Source: Gammaproteobacteria bacterium
GTDB lineage: Bacteria; Pseudomonadota; Gammaproteobacteria; PS1; Pseudothioglobaceae
NCBI GenBank assembly: GCA_024280535.1
Contig: JAJRPY010000076.1
Coordinates: forward strand, 1 to 19,646
Direction: 5' to 3'
DNA: 19,646 nt
The notes under the pieces were generated by a model. That model was not told the DNA's origin. It saw only the letters and a list, made by a program, of their open reading frames with translations, and made no database searches. Positions 1 to 7,942 of this stretch are shown here, one piece after another (the first letter of the stretch is position 1; the number at the start of each line of letters is the position of its first letter). The translations under genes were made by a program, and so were the position numbers.

Positions 1-153
1 CAATTCACACTCAAATTCTTCCATCACACCAATCACACCCTCCCAATCCCTGCCATCCTCAGACAAACTAACCAATTCAGCACCTTTTTTGGTTAATATT
101 TCAATCGATTGAACAATATTTTCTGGCTGGAAATTTGGCGTAAGATTTCTCAT
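1..153 (-). CDS. 5' end of an unrecognised gene (partial)
   Basis: An open minus-strand frame begins with ATG at 153 and runs off the left edge after 51 codons. The peptide starts MRNLTPNFQPENIV and is acidic toward the visible end (SEDGRDWEGVIGVMEEFE). It has no signal peptide or membrane segment, and I do not recognise the family. A TATAAT hexamer lies about 33 bases upstream (186-191), which fits a short leader, but no clear Shine-Dalgarno is visible. It is called because the frame is fully open, is preceded by a promoter-like box, and reads as a normal soluble protein. Only the N-terminus is available, so no function is proposed. Confidence 0.4.
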   Translation of the reverse strand, partial: MRNLTPNFQPENIVQSIEILTKKGAELVSLSEDGRDWEGVIGVMEEFECEL

Positions 154-185
154 GCTAAGTTGTGGTGATATTTATAAAGAGCGCT

Positions 186-191
186 ATTATA
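186..191 (-). promoter_or_regulatory. Putative -10 box for the left-edge gene
   Basis: A perfect TATAAT on the minus strand would place a transcription start about 26 bases before the ATG at 153. No convincing -35 hexamer is seen at 16-18 bases; the nearest candidate is TTCGAC at 15. In AT-rich DNA such a match can occur by chance. Confidence 0.3.
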
Positions 192-650
192 CCGTTAAAT
201 ATTGATGTCGAATTATTGCGTTTAGGTGTGGCTACAGAACGACTCACTGCGAATCCCTCCCAAAACCCACTCACTCAATACCTTAATACAACTTTCAATA
301 AAGCCATTGATGGTGGCTAATTTTTTAATAGCAATTAGTCATTCCTTCAAAGGGAAAGTGACAATGGCTGATTTTTGCCACATTCAACTATCCATACTTG
401 AAGGTACATCAAGCACACATTCAAGATTACCAGCCTTGCCAAAAATTTGGCAGAGGAGAATCAACTACCACAAACTCTTATCTGTTGCTAAAAAGATTAC
501 CGACAATGCTTTAAACAAGCCATTAGCATTTATAAAAAATAACCAAAACAGGATGTATAAAAATAAACAAACTCAACGAAAAACTAAAGAATCAAATAAG
601 AAAATCAGCATAAATCAACCATTTTTCCATTCTTATCACACATTCGTATC
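192..650. other. Region with no recognisable gene, left of the IS30 remnant
   Basis: About 460 bp between the left-edge gene and the IS30 terminal repeat. The plus strand has one open frame (226-687), but it has no Shine-Dalgarno, is very rich in Lys/Asn/Gln, resembles no family I know, and runs into the IS terminal repeat. I regard it as chance. On the minus strand short open stretches alternate with stops, including a segment around 240-380 reading like a degraded coding sequence. Nothing can be named. Confidence 0.5.
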
Positions 651-654
651 GCCC

Positions 655-678
655 ATTCAAGTTCCAAGTGCAACTTTT
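655..678 (+). repeat. IS30 left terminal inverted repeat
   Basis: The core reads ATTCAAGTTCCAAGTGCAAC followed by TTTT. It matches the reverse complement of 1699-1722 at 20 of 24 positions. Confidence 0.8.
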
Positions 679-749
679 TACCTCTAAAAAAGAGCAAGAT
701 ATCGTAGCTATCATAAACTCTTTTTTAGGTCTAGTAAAAAGGAGTGCAA

Positions 750-1733
750 ATGAACCAATACAAACATCTTACTCAAGAGCAAAGATACCCTATTTACCAA
801 TGTCTCAAGCAAGGAATGACACAGCCATTCATTGCTAATAATATTGGTGTCAATAATCCCGAGAACTTGCTCGTAACACGGACAAGCGAAGTTATCGTTA
901 CAAGCAAGCGCAAATGCTTGCTTGTCAAAGACAATCTGTGCCAAAGTATCAAAAATGGAATGGCAATATTCAACAGATTGTTAACAGCAAGCCTGCGCTT
1001 GCAATGGAGTCCAGAACAAATATCAGGACATTTAAAAATTCACAAAAATATTAACATTTCTCATGAACGCATTTACTAATACATCCTGCAAGATAAAAAA
1101 ACAAATGGCAATTTATGGATACACCTACGGCACGCCCATAAAAAACGTAAAAAGCGTTATGGGAAGGCTGACAGACGTGGCGTGATTCCAAATAGAATAA
1201 TGATTAATCAACAACCTTCGGTCGTTGATTAGAAAACACGAATTGGTGATTTCGAACTTGATACTATCATTGGTAAAGAGCACAAAGGTGCTATGGTAAC
1301 CATTGTTGATAGAAAGAGCAAATTGCTATTAGCCAAACCAGTTAAGAAAAGAACTACTGCCTTAGTATCAGAAGCCATTATTCAACTATTAAAGCCCTAT
1401 ATCGACTATACCCACACACTAACACCTGACAACGGCAAAGAGTTTTCTTATCATCAGAAAATTGCAAAACAACTAGAGACAAATGTTTACTTCGCAAACC
1501 CTTATTCATCATGGGAACGAGGCTTAAATGAACACACCAATGGTTTGCTTGGGCAGAACTTGCCTAAGCAAATGGCGTTTGATAATTTATCAGAAAATCA
1601 AGTCAACAAGGCTGTCGTCTTGTTGAATAATCGACCAAGAAAAAGCCTGAATTAGCAAACACCGCAAGCGGTGTTTGAATCAGGTATTATTAACCAACGA
1701 AAATTGCACTTAGAATTTGAATTTAGGCGTTAA
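750..1733 (+). pseudogene. IS30-family transposase, broken by stops and frameshifts
   Basis: ATG at 750 follows AAAGGAG at five-base spacing and begins MNQYKHLTQEQRY, the N-terminal helix-turn-helix start of IS30 transposases. After NIGVN about ten bases appear to be missing (near 855), and the reading moves to another frame that gives SRELARNTDKRSYRYKQAQ. It returns to the first frame near 990-1000 at LQWSPEQISGHL. Three in-frame stops follow: TAA 1077-1079, TAG 1230-1232 and TAG 1653-1655. The catalytic landmarks are still readable: FELDTIIG (first Asp), TPDNGKEF (second Asp) and WERGLNEHTNG (Glu). The conceptual protein ends at TAA 1731-1733. This is a dead copy of what would have been a transposase of roughly 320 residues. 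Confidence 0.9.
1699..1722 (+). repeat. IS30 right terminal inverted repeat
   Basis: Imperfect inverted copy of 655-678. It overlaps the codons for the transposase C-terminus (KLHLEFEF). Confidence 0.8.
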
Positions 1734-1810
1734 TGTTTTGTCTATCTATTTAGAAACATCGGTCAATGTCACAATCAAGACTGCTTTTGCCAAAATAAAT
1801 ATTATATTTT

Positions 1811-3517
1811 TTATTTTTTAGCGCTGTGTTCGTTAATTCTCTCAACCATTAATTGCAAAGCACTATTACCACGCCAAGTATTGATGGATAATTTATAAGC
1901 AATGGTTGCTTGGTTGGTGTCAAGTGGTACTTGAAAAAACGCAATGGCATCGTGTATTTGGCTGTCGTCTTGTAGTTTTAGGCGTAATTTTAGGTGTTTT
2001 TCGCCAACTACTTTTTGGTCGATTATGTCAAACTCACCAAAAAAAACAGGCTCCTCAAATCCCTGACCCCAAGGGCCTGCCTCTTTTAACAGTTGGGCAT
2101 TGTCGAGTGATAAATCTAAGGCGGATAATGTGCCATCGGTTAGCAGCTCAACTTTGGGCAAGTCGTTGTTTAAATGTGCTTTGATGGCATCGTTAAAAGC
2201 ACGCTTAAATGGCTGAAAGTTGTCAGCCTGAATGCTAAGTCCAGCTGCCATGGCATGGCCACCAAATTTTAGAATAAGACCTGGGTGCTGGCGATCGACC
2301 AAATCTAATAAGTCTTTGATATGTACGCTGGGAATGGAGCGAATGGAGCCTTTTAAAAATTCGCCTGATTTGGCAAATACCGCAACTGGGCAGTGATAAT
2401 CCTCCTTGAGTTTGCCGGCAACAATGCCGACAATGCCTTCGTGCCAAGATGGGTCAAACAGACTGAGTGAAAATTTAGCCTCGCTCACATCTTGCGCATC
2501 TACAATGGCTTGTGCCTCATCTTGAATGCGGGTTTGCTCTTCTTTGCGCTGTTGGTTGAAGGCTTCCAATTCTTGCGCGTAACGCCTGGCATCGTTTATA
2601 TCATCCGTTAGCAAGCACTTAATACCACGCGAAATATCACTAAGACGACCCGCCGCATTAAGACGCGGACCCACAGCAAAGCCAAGATCGCTTGCTTGCA
2701 AGGTTTGTACGGGGCGATTAGCGACCTCTAATAGGGCTAGGATACCAGGTGAGCAAAGTTTTTGCTGAATGCGCTTAATGCCTTGGTCGATTAAAATTCG
2801 ATTATTTTGATCAAGCTTCACCACATCGGCAACCGTACCCAGTGCGACCAAATCAAGCACCGTGCGTAAATCTGGCGGGGTGATACCCTGATTGGCAAAA
2901 TATTGGCTTTTGTTAAGATGGCTTTTTAATGCTGAAAATAAATAAAAACACACGCCAACGCCTGCCAAATGTTTACTTGGAAAATCGCAGTCCTTGAGGT
3001 TTGGATTGATGATTGCATCCGCTTCTGGCAATGTGTCGCTCGGCAAATGGTGGTCGGTAATAATCACCTTAATGGCGGATTTTTTGGCTAATTTGGCGCC
3101 GTCAAAACTGGATATGCCGTTATCCACGGTGATGATTACATCTGGCTGTTTTTCTTTGATGGCCAGTGTGACGATTTCTGGACTTAGCCCGTAACCATGC
3201 TCAAAGCGATTGGGTACCAAAAAATCCACATACTTGGCACCCATCATTCTTAATGATTTTACTGCCACCACAGAGGCCGTTGCGCCATCACAATCAAAAT
3301 CACCAATGATTAAAATTCTTTTCTGCTCAAGTAAGGCTTGTTCTAATAGACTTAATGCGGTGCTTAGTTGCTCAAATTTTGGTATTAGCAACTGGTTAAG
3401 CCCTAGGGTTAATTGTGCTTCAGAAACTTGGCGAGCGGCGTAAATCTTTTTTAAAAAAGTGGCAATATCGTCCGAATACGCATCAAATAATGCTTGGTCA
3501 AAGGCTCTAATTAACAT
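1811..3517 (-). CDS. recJ: Single-stranded-DNA-specific 5'-3' exonuclease RecJ
   Basis: RecJ degrades single-stranded DNA 5' to 3' in RecF-pathway recombination, base excision and mismatch repair, using Mn/Mg held by a DHH-family active site. All signature blocks are present in the 568 residues: GDFDCDG (72-78), VDNGISSFDGA (131-141), TDHH (154-157), NPNL (171-174), LVALGTVADVV (223-233), GPRLNAAGRL (283-292), and in the DHHA1 part GIVGIVAGKL (361-370) and GGHAMAAG (419-426). The length matches the family and nothing is broken. Its first 11 bases overlap the end of the DUF1566 gene, so it is the last gene of the lspA-thiO-DUF1566-recJ run. The dead IS30 copy lies just downstream. Confidence 0.97.
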   Translation of the reverse strand: MLIRAFDQALFDAYSDDIATFLKKIYAARQVSEAQLTLGLNQLLIPKFEQLSTALSLLEQALLEQKRILIIGDFDCDGATASVVAVKSLRMMGAKYVDFLVPNRFEHGYGLSPEIVTLAIKEKQPDVIITVDNGISSFDGAKLAKKSAIKVIITDHHLPSDTLPEADAIINPNLKDCDFPSKHLAGVGVCFYLFSALKSHLNKSQYFANQGITPPDLRTVLDLVALGTVADVVKLDQNNRILIDQGIKRIQQKLCSPGILALLEVANRPVQTLQASDLGFAVGPRLNAAGRLSDISRGIKCLLTDDINDARRYAQELEAFNQQRKEEQTRIQDEAQAIVDAQDVSEAKFSLSLFDPSWHEGIVGIVAGKLKEDYHCPVAVFAKSGEFLKGSIRSIPSVHIKDLLDLVDRQHPGLILKFGGHAMAAGLSIQADNFQPFKRAFNDAIKAHLNNDLPKVELLTDGTLSALDLSLDNAQLLKEAGPWGQGFEEPVFFGEFDIIDQKVVGEKHLKLRLKLQDDSQIHDAIAFFQVPLDTNQATIAYKLSINTWRGNSALQLMVERINEHSAKK

Positions 3518-4058
3518 CGGTTACTAGGCGTACATGGGCATCAAATGTTTTGTCTGAACTTTGCGAGCCACCATAAAAAAAAGGCACGTCAATGGCAATA
3601 TTCTTGTTCAACTGGCTTGAACTCCAATAGGATTTAAGTTGTGTATTTGGGAAAAATTTTTGATTGATTAGCAAATCTTCATCACCGTATAGCAGCAACG
3701 TTTTTAATTCAGCCTCGGTAGGTAGGCGCCAGTTTGTCTGCTGACAGAGTTTAATGGCGTTAATGGCCTTGACATAAGCGCTTGTATTGCATTCTTTACC
3801 CCAATCGCATTGATGCGAATATTCGCCATTTCGGGTGCCTGTTTTTCCATCAAACCAAGTATAGACATTTTTTGCATTTTGCAAGCCTTTAGGGGTTAAT
3901 TTCACTTCCCATATTAGTTTGGAGTTAGCATCTAATACGCATCGCTGCTCAACTGAAGCACTGTTTAAAATAGCGCCTTGGTTGGATAGTTTAACCAATT
4001 GTGCATTCGCCACAGTGGTGATTAATGCTGTGAATAAGAATAAAAATTTAGTGCTCAT
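3507..4058 (-). CDS. Secreted DUF1566 (Lcl C-terminal domain) protein
   Basis: A 183-residue protein with a cleavable signal peptide (MSTKFLFLFTALITTVANA, cut before Gln20), so probably periplasmic. The rest matches the DUF1566/Lcl_C pattern: WDG-type N-terminal part, WRLPTEAEL at 110-118, YWSSS at 144-148 and a closing HVRLV at 175-179. Four cysteines (40, 84, 90, 105) could form disulfides. The domain is common in envelope proteins of gammaproteobacteria and its role is not known. ATG at 4058 lies inside the end of thiO and its stop lies inside the start of recJ (11-base overlaps on both sides), so it is translated as part of the operon. There is no evident functional link to either neighbour. 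Confidence 0.8.
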   Translation of the reverse strand: MSTKFLFLFTALITTVANAQLVKLSNQGAILNSASVEQRCVLDANSKLIWEVKLTPKGLQNAKNVYTWFDGKTGTRNGEYSHQCDWGKECNTSAYVKAINAIKLCQQTNWRLPTEAELKTLLLYGDEDLLINQKFFPNTQLKSYWSSSQLNKNIAIDVPFFYGGSQSSDKTFDAHVRLVTDVN

Positions 4059-5037
4059 GAGTCATTAATTGGGTAATTCGCTTGGCACATTCAGGTGCCA
4101 TATTAAGACCATTACGAAAATGGCCAGTATTCAAATAAACATTATCAAAATCAGCATGCCTGCCCAGTAATACCTGAGCAGATTTGCTGGCTGGTCTAAA
4201 ACCCGCCCAATGGTGTTCAATATCAGCCTGAGCCAAACTGGCAAAACGCTTTACAGCAAAATCAAACAAAGATTGGCGAGTCTGCTCATCAACAGATCGG
4301 TCAAAACCAACATTTTGCATGCTGGAGCCGACCAATATACGCCCGTCTTTTCTTGGAATGATATAACGACCTTGGTCAAGTATAATGTGCTTGACCACGT
4401 TTGGGGAAGACTTAAGCACAATCATTTGACCTTTTATGGGAAATACCTCTTGGCTTAACGCCAGCCACTGGGAACTCCAAGCGCCCGAACACACCACCAC
4501 AGAATCAGATAAATAATCTTTCTGCTGGGTTTTGACACCAAGTGATTGATGCTGATTAACCAATAATTGCTCGACTTTAGTTTGCTCAATAATGGTCACG
4601 CCTTTACCGATAATATCTGCCTTTAATGCTTTTAATAATCTCGGATTTCTGACTTGGGCAATATGCTTAAATAGCGCACCTTCTTGATGCGGCTGGTAGT
4701 TTAATTGATGTTGCGCCATCCAAGCCTTTGCCTTAGGCGTCTCAAACTCATCCAGCATCAACAAGCCTGAGATTAAATACTGAGGATCAAGCCCCGTGTC
4801 TTCAAATATTTGCGCACACAATTGCCCGTAAACCGCCTGAGATGCTTGGCTTAACTCGTTGGTGAGCGAATCGTACTTCCAAGGATACAGGGGAGAGATG
4901 ATACCACCACCTGCCCAAGAGGATTCTTGCGCGCACTGTTGTTGGTCCAGCAAGGTCACGGTTGCCCCTGCCAAAACAAGCGAGCGAGCGCTCATCATAC
5001 CAATCACACCACCGCCAACAATCAGACAATCACTCAT
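4048..5037 (-). CDS. thiO: Glycine oxidase ThiO-like FAD amino-acid oxidase
   Basis: ThiO oxidises glycine to iminoglycine (dehydroglycine), the C2-N3 donor for the thiazole ring of thiamine. The 329 residues open with an FAD-binding fold, DCLIVGGGVIG at 3-13, then SSWAGGGIISPLYPW at 39-53, a strongly ThiO-type block, and near the C-terminus AGFRPASK and GHFRNGLNMAP. I take ATG 5037 as the start. It gives a protein beginning right at the Rossmann strand and overlaps the lspA stop by eight bases (ATGAGTGA). An in-frame ATG ten codons upstream would extend the protein into lspA without adding family sequence. DadA-like amino-acid dehydrogenases are the main alternative. No other thiamine gene is in the window. 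Confidence 0.85.
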   Translation of the reverse strand: MSDCLIVGGGVIGMMSARSLVLAGATVTLLDQQQCAQESSWAGGGIISPLYPWKYDSLTNELSQASQAVYGQLCAQIFEDTGLDPQYLISGLLMLDEFETPKAKAWMAQHQLNYQPHQEGALFKHIAQVRNPRLLKALKADIIGKGVTIIEQTKVEQLLVNQHQSLGVKTQQKDYLSDSVVVCSGAWSSQWLALSQEVFPIKGQMIVLKSSPNVVKHIILDQGRYIIPRKDGRILVGSSMQNVGFDRSVDEQTRQSLFDFAVKRFASLAQADIEHHWAGFRPASKSAQVLLGRHADFDNVYLNTGHFRNGLNMAPECAKRITQLMTHEH

Positions 5038-5509
5038 TATTCGACCTTTTGGTTTGTTTGATATCAATCACAATTAACAAAATAACCCCTAATGCAATAG
5101 TTATATCGGCTATATTAAATATTGGCCAATGCAATTCTTGGTAATGCACATCAATAAAATCAACTACAAAACCTAATGCAAATCTATCAATCAAATTACC
5201 TATAGCCCCCGATAAAATCATACCCAACGCACCCAACTTGGCCCAATGAGTTGTGCTGGTCTTTGCCATCCATATAATGATAGCCAAACTGGCAATAGCA
5301 GAAATAGACACCAAAAAATATTGCTGCCAACCATCTTGATTAGCCAAAAAACTAAAAGCTGCACCATAATTATGCGCATGTGTAATACTCAAAAAGTTGG
5401 TTACTTCAAAGGTTTCGTATAACTACATATAGTCAAAAACCAATGACTTGGTGAATTGATCAGCAATCGTCAACAATGCTGCCAGAAAATACCACTTTAA
5501 ATGTTTCAT
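5030..5509 (-). pseudogene. lspA: Lipoprotein signal peptidase (signal peptidase II) with in-frame TAG
   Basis: LspA is the inner-membrane aspartyl protease that cuts prolipoproteins before the lipidated cysteine. Reading from ATG 5509, which overlaps the transporter stop as ATGA, gives 159 codons, the normal family length. Helix 1 includes the conserved DQFTK box at codons 17-21. Codon 29 is TAG (5423-5425) where a sense codon such as CAG (Gln) is expected, between DYM and LYETFEVTNF. After it the frame is intact: NYGAAFSF, GNLIDR with catalytic Asp at codon 108, and FNIAD with catalytic Asp at codon 135. A TTG at 5392 could start a 120-residue fragment lacking helix 1 and the DQxTK box. Options are a true nonsense mutation, readthrough or internal restart, or a sequence error. 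TAG ends hupB nearby, so it is an ordinary stop here. Confidence 0.85.
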
Positions 5510-6966
5510 AGTTTATTTGGGTTGTATTTAATAATAGTTACGATAGGGATAACAAAGCCAGCAATAATCACCACCCAAAGCAAACTACCCAGTTCGGTGT
5601 AATTTTGCGCCGTGGTTACAGCCCCATTAGTCACCACTTCACGGCTAACGACAAACACTTGGTTCAAATATTTGGTCAATAAACCTCCCGCACTTAGGGC
5701 AATATTCATCAAACTTGCCATCAAAGCAAACCAAGTAGCTTTTTTGCCTTCGGGCGCATAAATAGCCACCAAAGTCAGCATTAATACTTGAGCAATATAA
5801 TCAAATGGTGAGGCCATCGCCGTATCAACCAAAGCCACTATGCGTGCATCAAGGCCAAACATGGTGTGAATATCATAGTACATTGCCAAAATTGGTAGGG
5901 ATAATAAAGTACTGATAATAGTGAGGAAAATGAGCGTTTCGGCAATATCGCGCTTAATAATAAATTTAGCCGAAAACCACATACCCAATAAAGCAATACC
6001 GCCACCAACGGCTGACAACTTAGCAAAAAAAGACTCGTCAAAACCCAATACATCAATTTGCCACCAATTCAAGCCCGCCCCTACAGATGGCATTGCTCGA
6101 TAAACAAAGATAATAATCATGGCCATTTTGATATGGCGAATGATGTCAGCATCCAAATCGTTAATCAAGTCTGACAACAAATAAAGTACCACCAGCAAGG
6201 AAATCACAAACACAATCTCTTGTGAATAAGGCACATCGTTATAGCCCATAAACACCACAAATACTGCAAACAACAAACCGCCAAACAATACTTGTTTATT
6301 AATTGGCGACACAGGCACCGGGTTAAGCTTCACCAGTGTAACGCCCAATATTGACAACAACGGCACAAACAAAGCTATTTTAAAAACCATCTCTCGATTA
6401 TCACTAAAAACATCCGCCAACTCACCCCCAATCCAGCCAGTTATAAAAATAGCAAATCCCAAGGATAATCTGGCTAACACTTGAATACTTGCTAACTCTT
6501 GATGAATTTCTTTTTGAGATTGAGTTTTGTCTATGACTTCTGTACTCATAGTATCAGCTACCACATCCTGCATCACAAAGCCTACCACAGCAATAACACT
6601 AGCCAATACATACACGAACTTTTTAGAAAAATCCTCAACAATAGCATACTCACCAACCACAGCAATCATCATCAGCGAGCTAATCGTTATCAATAACGCG
6701 CCAATATAAACATAGGATTTTCGATTTGAGCCAAAAATATTAACACTATCAACCAATGCGCCAAAAATCATCTTCACCGTCCAAGGAACACTCAACCACA
6801 CCGCCAATTCAGCCAAATTAGCCGCTGACATATCAAGCGAGTCTTTAACCCAAAAATTCTCAGCAATGGCAGTAAACACCCCACTTCCGTATGAAAAATA
6901 AATCAGTAGTAGTGGGATATAGCGTATTCGAAATGCGCGAATTGGGGTTAATAAAATAGCTAACAT
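5506..6966 (-). CDS. MFS transporter, BT1 (folate/biopterin transporter)-like
   Basis: A 486-residue polytopic inner-membrane protein with roughly 12 hydrophobic helices. Two stretches point to the BT1/FBT branch of the major facilitator superfamily: the loop after helix 2, SVPWTVKMIFGALVDSVNIFG followed by NRKSY, and the mid-protein RAMPSVGAGLNWWQIDVLGF block. BT1 members carry folates, biopterin or S-adenosylmethionine in protists, cyanobacteria and plants; the substrate here is unknown. An AmpG-like or general MFS permease is the alternative. Its TGA overlaps the ATG of lspA, making it the first gene of the five-gene minus-strand run. A TATAAT at 6999-7004 may be its -10 box, divergent from the fabI promoter. 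Confidence 0.65.
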   Translation of the reverse strand: MLAILLTPIRAFRIRYIPLLLIYFSYGSGVFTAIAENFWVKDSLDMSAANLAELAVWLSVPWTVKMIFGALVDSVNIFGSNRKSYVYIGALLITISSLMMIAVVGEYAIVEDFSKKFVYVLASVIAVVGFVMQDVVADTMSTEVIDKTQSQKEIHQELASIQVLARLSLGFAIFITGWIGGELADVFSDNREMVFKIALFVPLLSILGVTLVKLNPVPVSPINKQVLFGGLLFAVFVVFMGYNDVPYSQEIVFVISLLVVLYLLSDLINDLDADIIRHIKMAMIIIFVYRAMPSVGAGLNWWQIDVLGFDESFFAKLSAVGGGIALLGMWFSAKFIIKRDIAETLIFLTIISTLLSLPILAMYYDIHTMFGLDARIVALVDTAMASPFDYIAQVLMLTLVAIYAPEGKKATWFALMASLMNIALSAGGLLTKYLNQVFVVSREVVTNGAVTTAQNYTELGSLLWVVIIAGFVIPIVTIIKYNPNKL

Positions 6967-6998
6967 TTAACCAAGAATAATTACAATAACAGTTGGTT

Positions 6999-7004
6999 AT
7001 TATA
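6999..7004 (-). promoter_or_regulatory. Putative -10 box for the transporter-lspA-thiO-recJ run
   Basis: A perfect TATAAT on the minus strand, about 33 bases before the ATG at 6966, in the 94-bp gap shared with the divergent fabI gene. No good -35 hexamer is visible. Confidence 0.35.
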
Positions 7005-7018
7005 AGTGCTGTGTAGGA

Positions 7019-7024
7019 TATAAT
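7019..7024 (+). promoter_or_regulatory. Putative fabI -10 box
   Basis: TATAAT, 36 bases before the fabI ATG. A TTGGTT lies upstream but about 20 bases away, longer than the usual spacer. The Shine-Dalgarno AGGAG (7051-7055) is clear and fixes the start at 7061. Confidence 0.45.
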
Positions 7025-7060
7025 TTGTTTTAATTTAATTAATGATATTTAGGAGATTTT

Positions 7061-7843
7061 ATGGGTTTTATGATAGGAAAAAAAGCATTGATTGTTGGCG
7101 TTGCCTCAAACCGTTCTATTGCTTGGGGTATTGCTGAAGCAATGGCAAAACAAGGGTGTGAAATTGCACTAACCTATCAAACTGAAAAACTGAAAAAACG
7201 CGTGGATAAGTGCGCAGCAGTTTGTAATTCTAGCATTGTGATTGCATGCGACGTGGCAACCGATGAAGGTATTGAACAAACCTTTACCGAGCTTAAAAAA
7301 CATTGGGACAATTTTGACATTATCGTACATTCAGTTGCCTTTGCACCTCGTGAGGCATTGGATGGCAATTATATTGACGCCACCACACGGCAAAATTTTG
7401 CAACTGCCCATGATATTAGCTCCTACAGTTTTACCGCACTTGCCAAAGCCGCAGGCACTATGCTTAACGACAATGGCGCCTTATTAACCGTTAGTTACTT
7501 AGGCGCCATTCGCGCCATCCCAAATTACAATATTATGGGCGTTGCCAAGGCATCGCTTGAGGCCAATGTTCGCTATATGGCAGCGGCACTAGGCCCTGAT
7601 CGTGGTATTCGTGTGAACGCCGTATCAGCCGGCCCGATTAAAACACTGGCTGCCTCTGGCATTAAAGATTTTAACAAATTGCTAGACTATGCTGCTGATT
7701 CATCTGCACTCAAACGCACAGTAACCACCGAAGAAGTTGGCAATGCGGCTGCTTTTTTATGTTCGGATTTGGCCTCTGGTATTACGGGTGAAATTACTTA
7801 TATTGATTCAGGTTATAGTTTTTATGATAAAGGTCCTGAATGA
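7061..7843 (+). CDS. fabI: Enoyl-[acyl-carrier-protein] reductase (NADH) FabI
   Basis: FabI reduces trans-2-enoyl-ACP with NADH in the last step of each fatty-acid elongation cycle. The 260 residues align with E. coli FabI almost from end to end and with the same numbering: [13 protein letters not shown] nucleotide-binding loop (13-25), [19 protein letters not shown] carrying Tyr146, Tyr156 and Lys163, then [16 protein letters not shown] and [20 protein letters not shown] sits five bases before ATG. One difference is that position 93 is Ala (HSVAFAP) where E. coli has Gly, a site where substitutions affect triclosan and diazaborine binding. The gene is transcribed alone, divergent from the transporter and convergent with ppiD. 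Confidence 0.97.
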   Translation: MGFMIGKKALIVGVASNRSIAWGIAEAMAKQGCEIALTYQTEKLKKRVDKCAAVCNSSIVIACDVATDEGIEQTFTELKKHWDNFDIIVHSVAFAPREALDGNYIDATTRQNFATAHDISSYSFTALAKAAGTMLNDNGALLTVSYLGAIRAIPNYNIMGVAKASLEANVRYMAAALGPDRGIRVNAVSAGPIKTLAASGIKDFNKLLDYAADSSALKRTVTTEEVGNAAAFLCSDLASGITGEITYIDSGYSFYDKGPE

Positions 7844-7862
7844 TAATTAAACTGCCTTAAAC

Positions 7863-7894
7863 AAAAAAAGCCTTGATTTCTCAAGGCTTTTTTT
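7863..7894. terminator. Strong bidirectional Rho-independent terminator
   Basis: A perfect 14-bp stem AAAAAAAGCCTTGA / TCAAGGCTTTTTTT around a TTTC loop, 20 bases after the fabI stop. The A-tract and T-tract let it work both for fabI and, from the other side, for ppiD. Confidence 0.93.
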
Positions 7895-7914
7895 ATAACC
7901 AATAATCATATAAA

Positions 7915-7942
7915 TAATCATCCCTATTTATGCAAAGGTCTC
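7915..7942. repeat. Lone end of the MITE family found at 19484-19644
   Basis: These 28 bases match the left terminus of the downstream MITE, read as reverse complement, with one mismatch (T at 7921). They include TATTTATGCAAAGGTCTC. No partner end was found within the fabI-ppiD gap, so this is a truncated or solo terminus. Confidence 0.75.

Larger units (their letters stand above)
652..1733 (+). mobile_element. IS30-family insertion sequence, inactive
   Basis: This element of about 1.08 kb is bounded by imperfect inverted repeats at 655-678 and 1699-1722 (20 of 24 positions match) and contains one transposase gene in IS30 order. The length is typical of the family (1.0-1.25 kb). The right repeat lies inside the last codons of the transposase, as is common in IS30 elements. 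Homology just outside the core repeats (GGGCG versus AGGCG) suggests the true ends are a few bases further out. The transposase is multiply broken, so the copy cannot move by itself. No target duplication could be fixed with confidence. Confidence 0.85.

Noticed and set aside
226..687. Plus-strand open frame of 153 codons near the left edge
   Set aside because: No ribosome binding site, composition dominated by Lys, Asn, Gln and Ser as expected of chance frames in AT-rich DNA, no recognisable motif, and it runs into the IS30 terminal repeat.
5030..5425. TAG in lspA considered as selenocysteine/pyrrolysine-type recoding or a reassigned code
   Set aside because: TAG ends hupB at the natural C-terminus of HU, and nothing resembling a recoding structure or special tRNA is visible.
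7861..7942. The fabI terminator and the following repeat considered as one complete mobile element
   Set aside because: Only one MITE terminus is present. The hairpin is an ordinary terminator with no similarity to the MITE interior.
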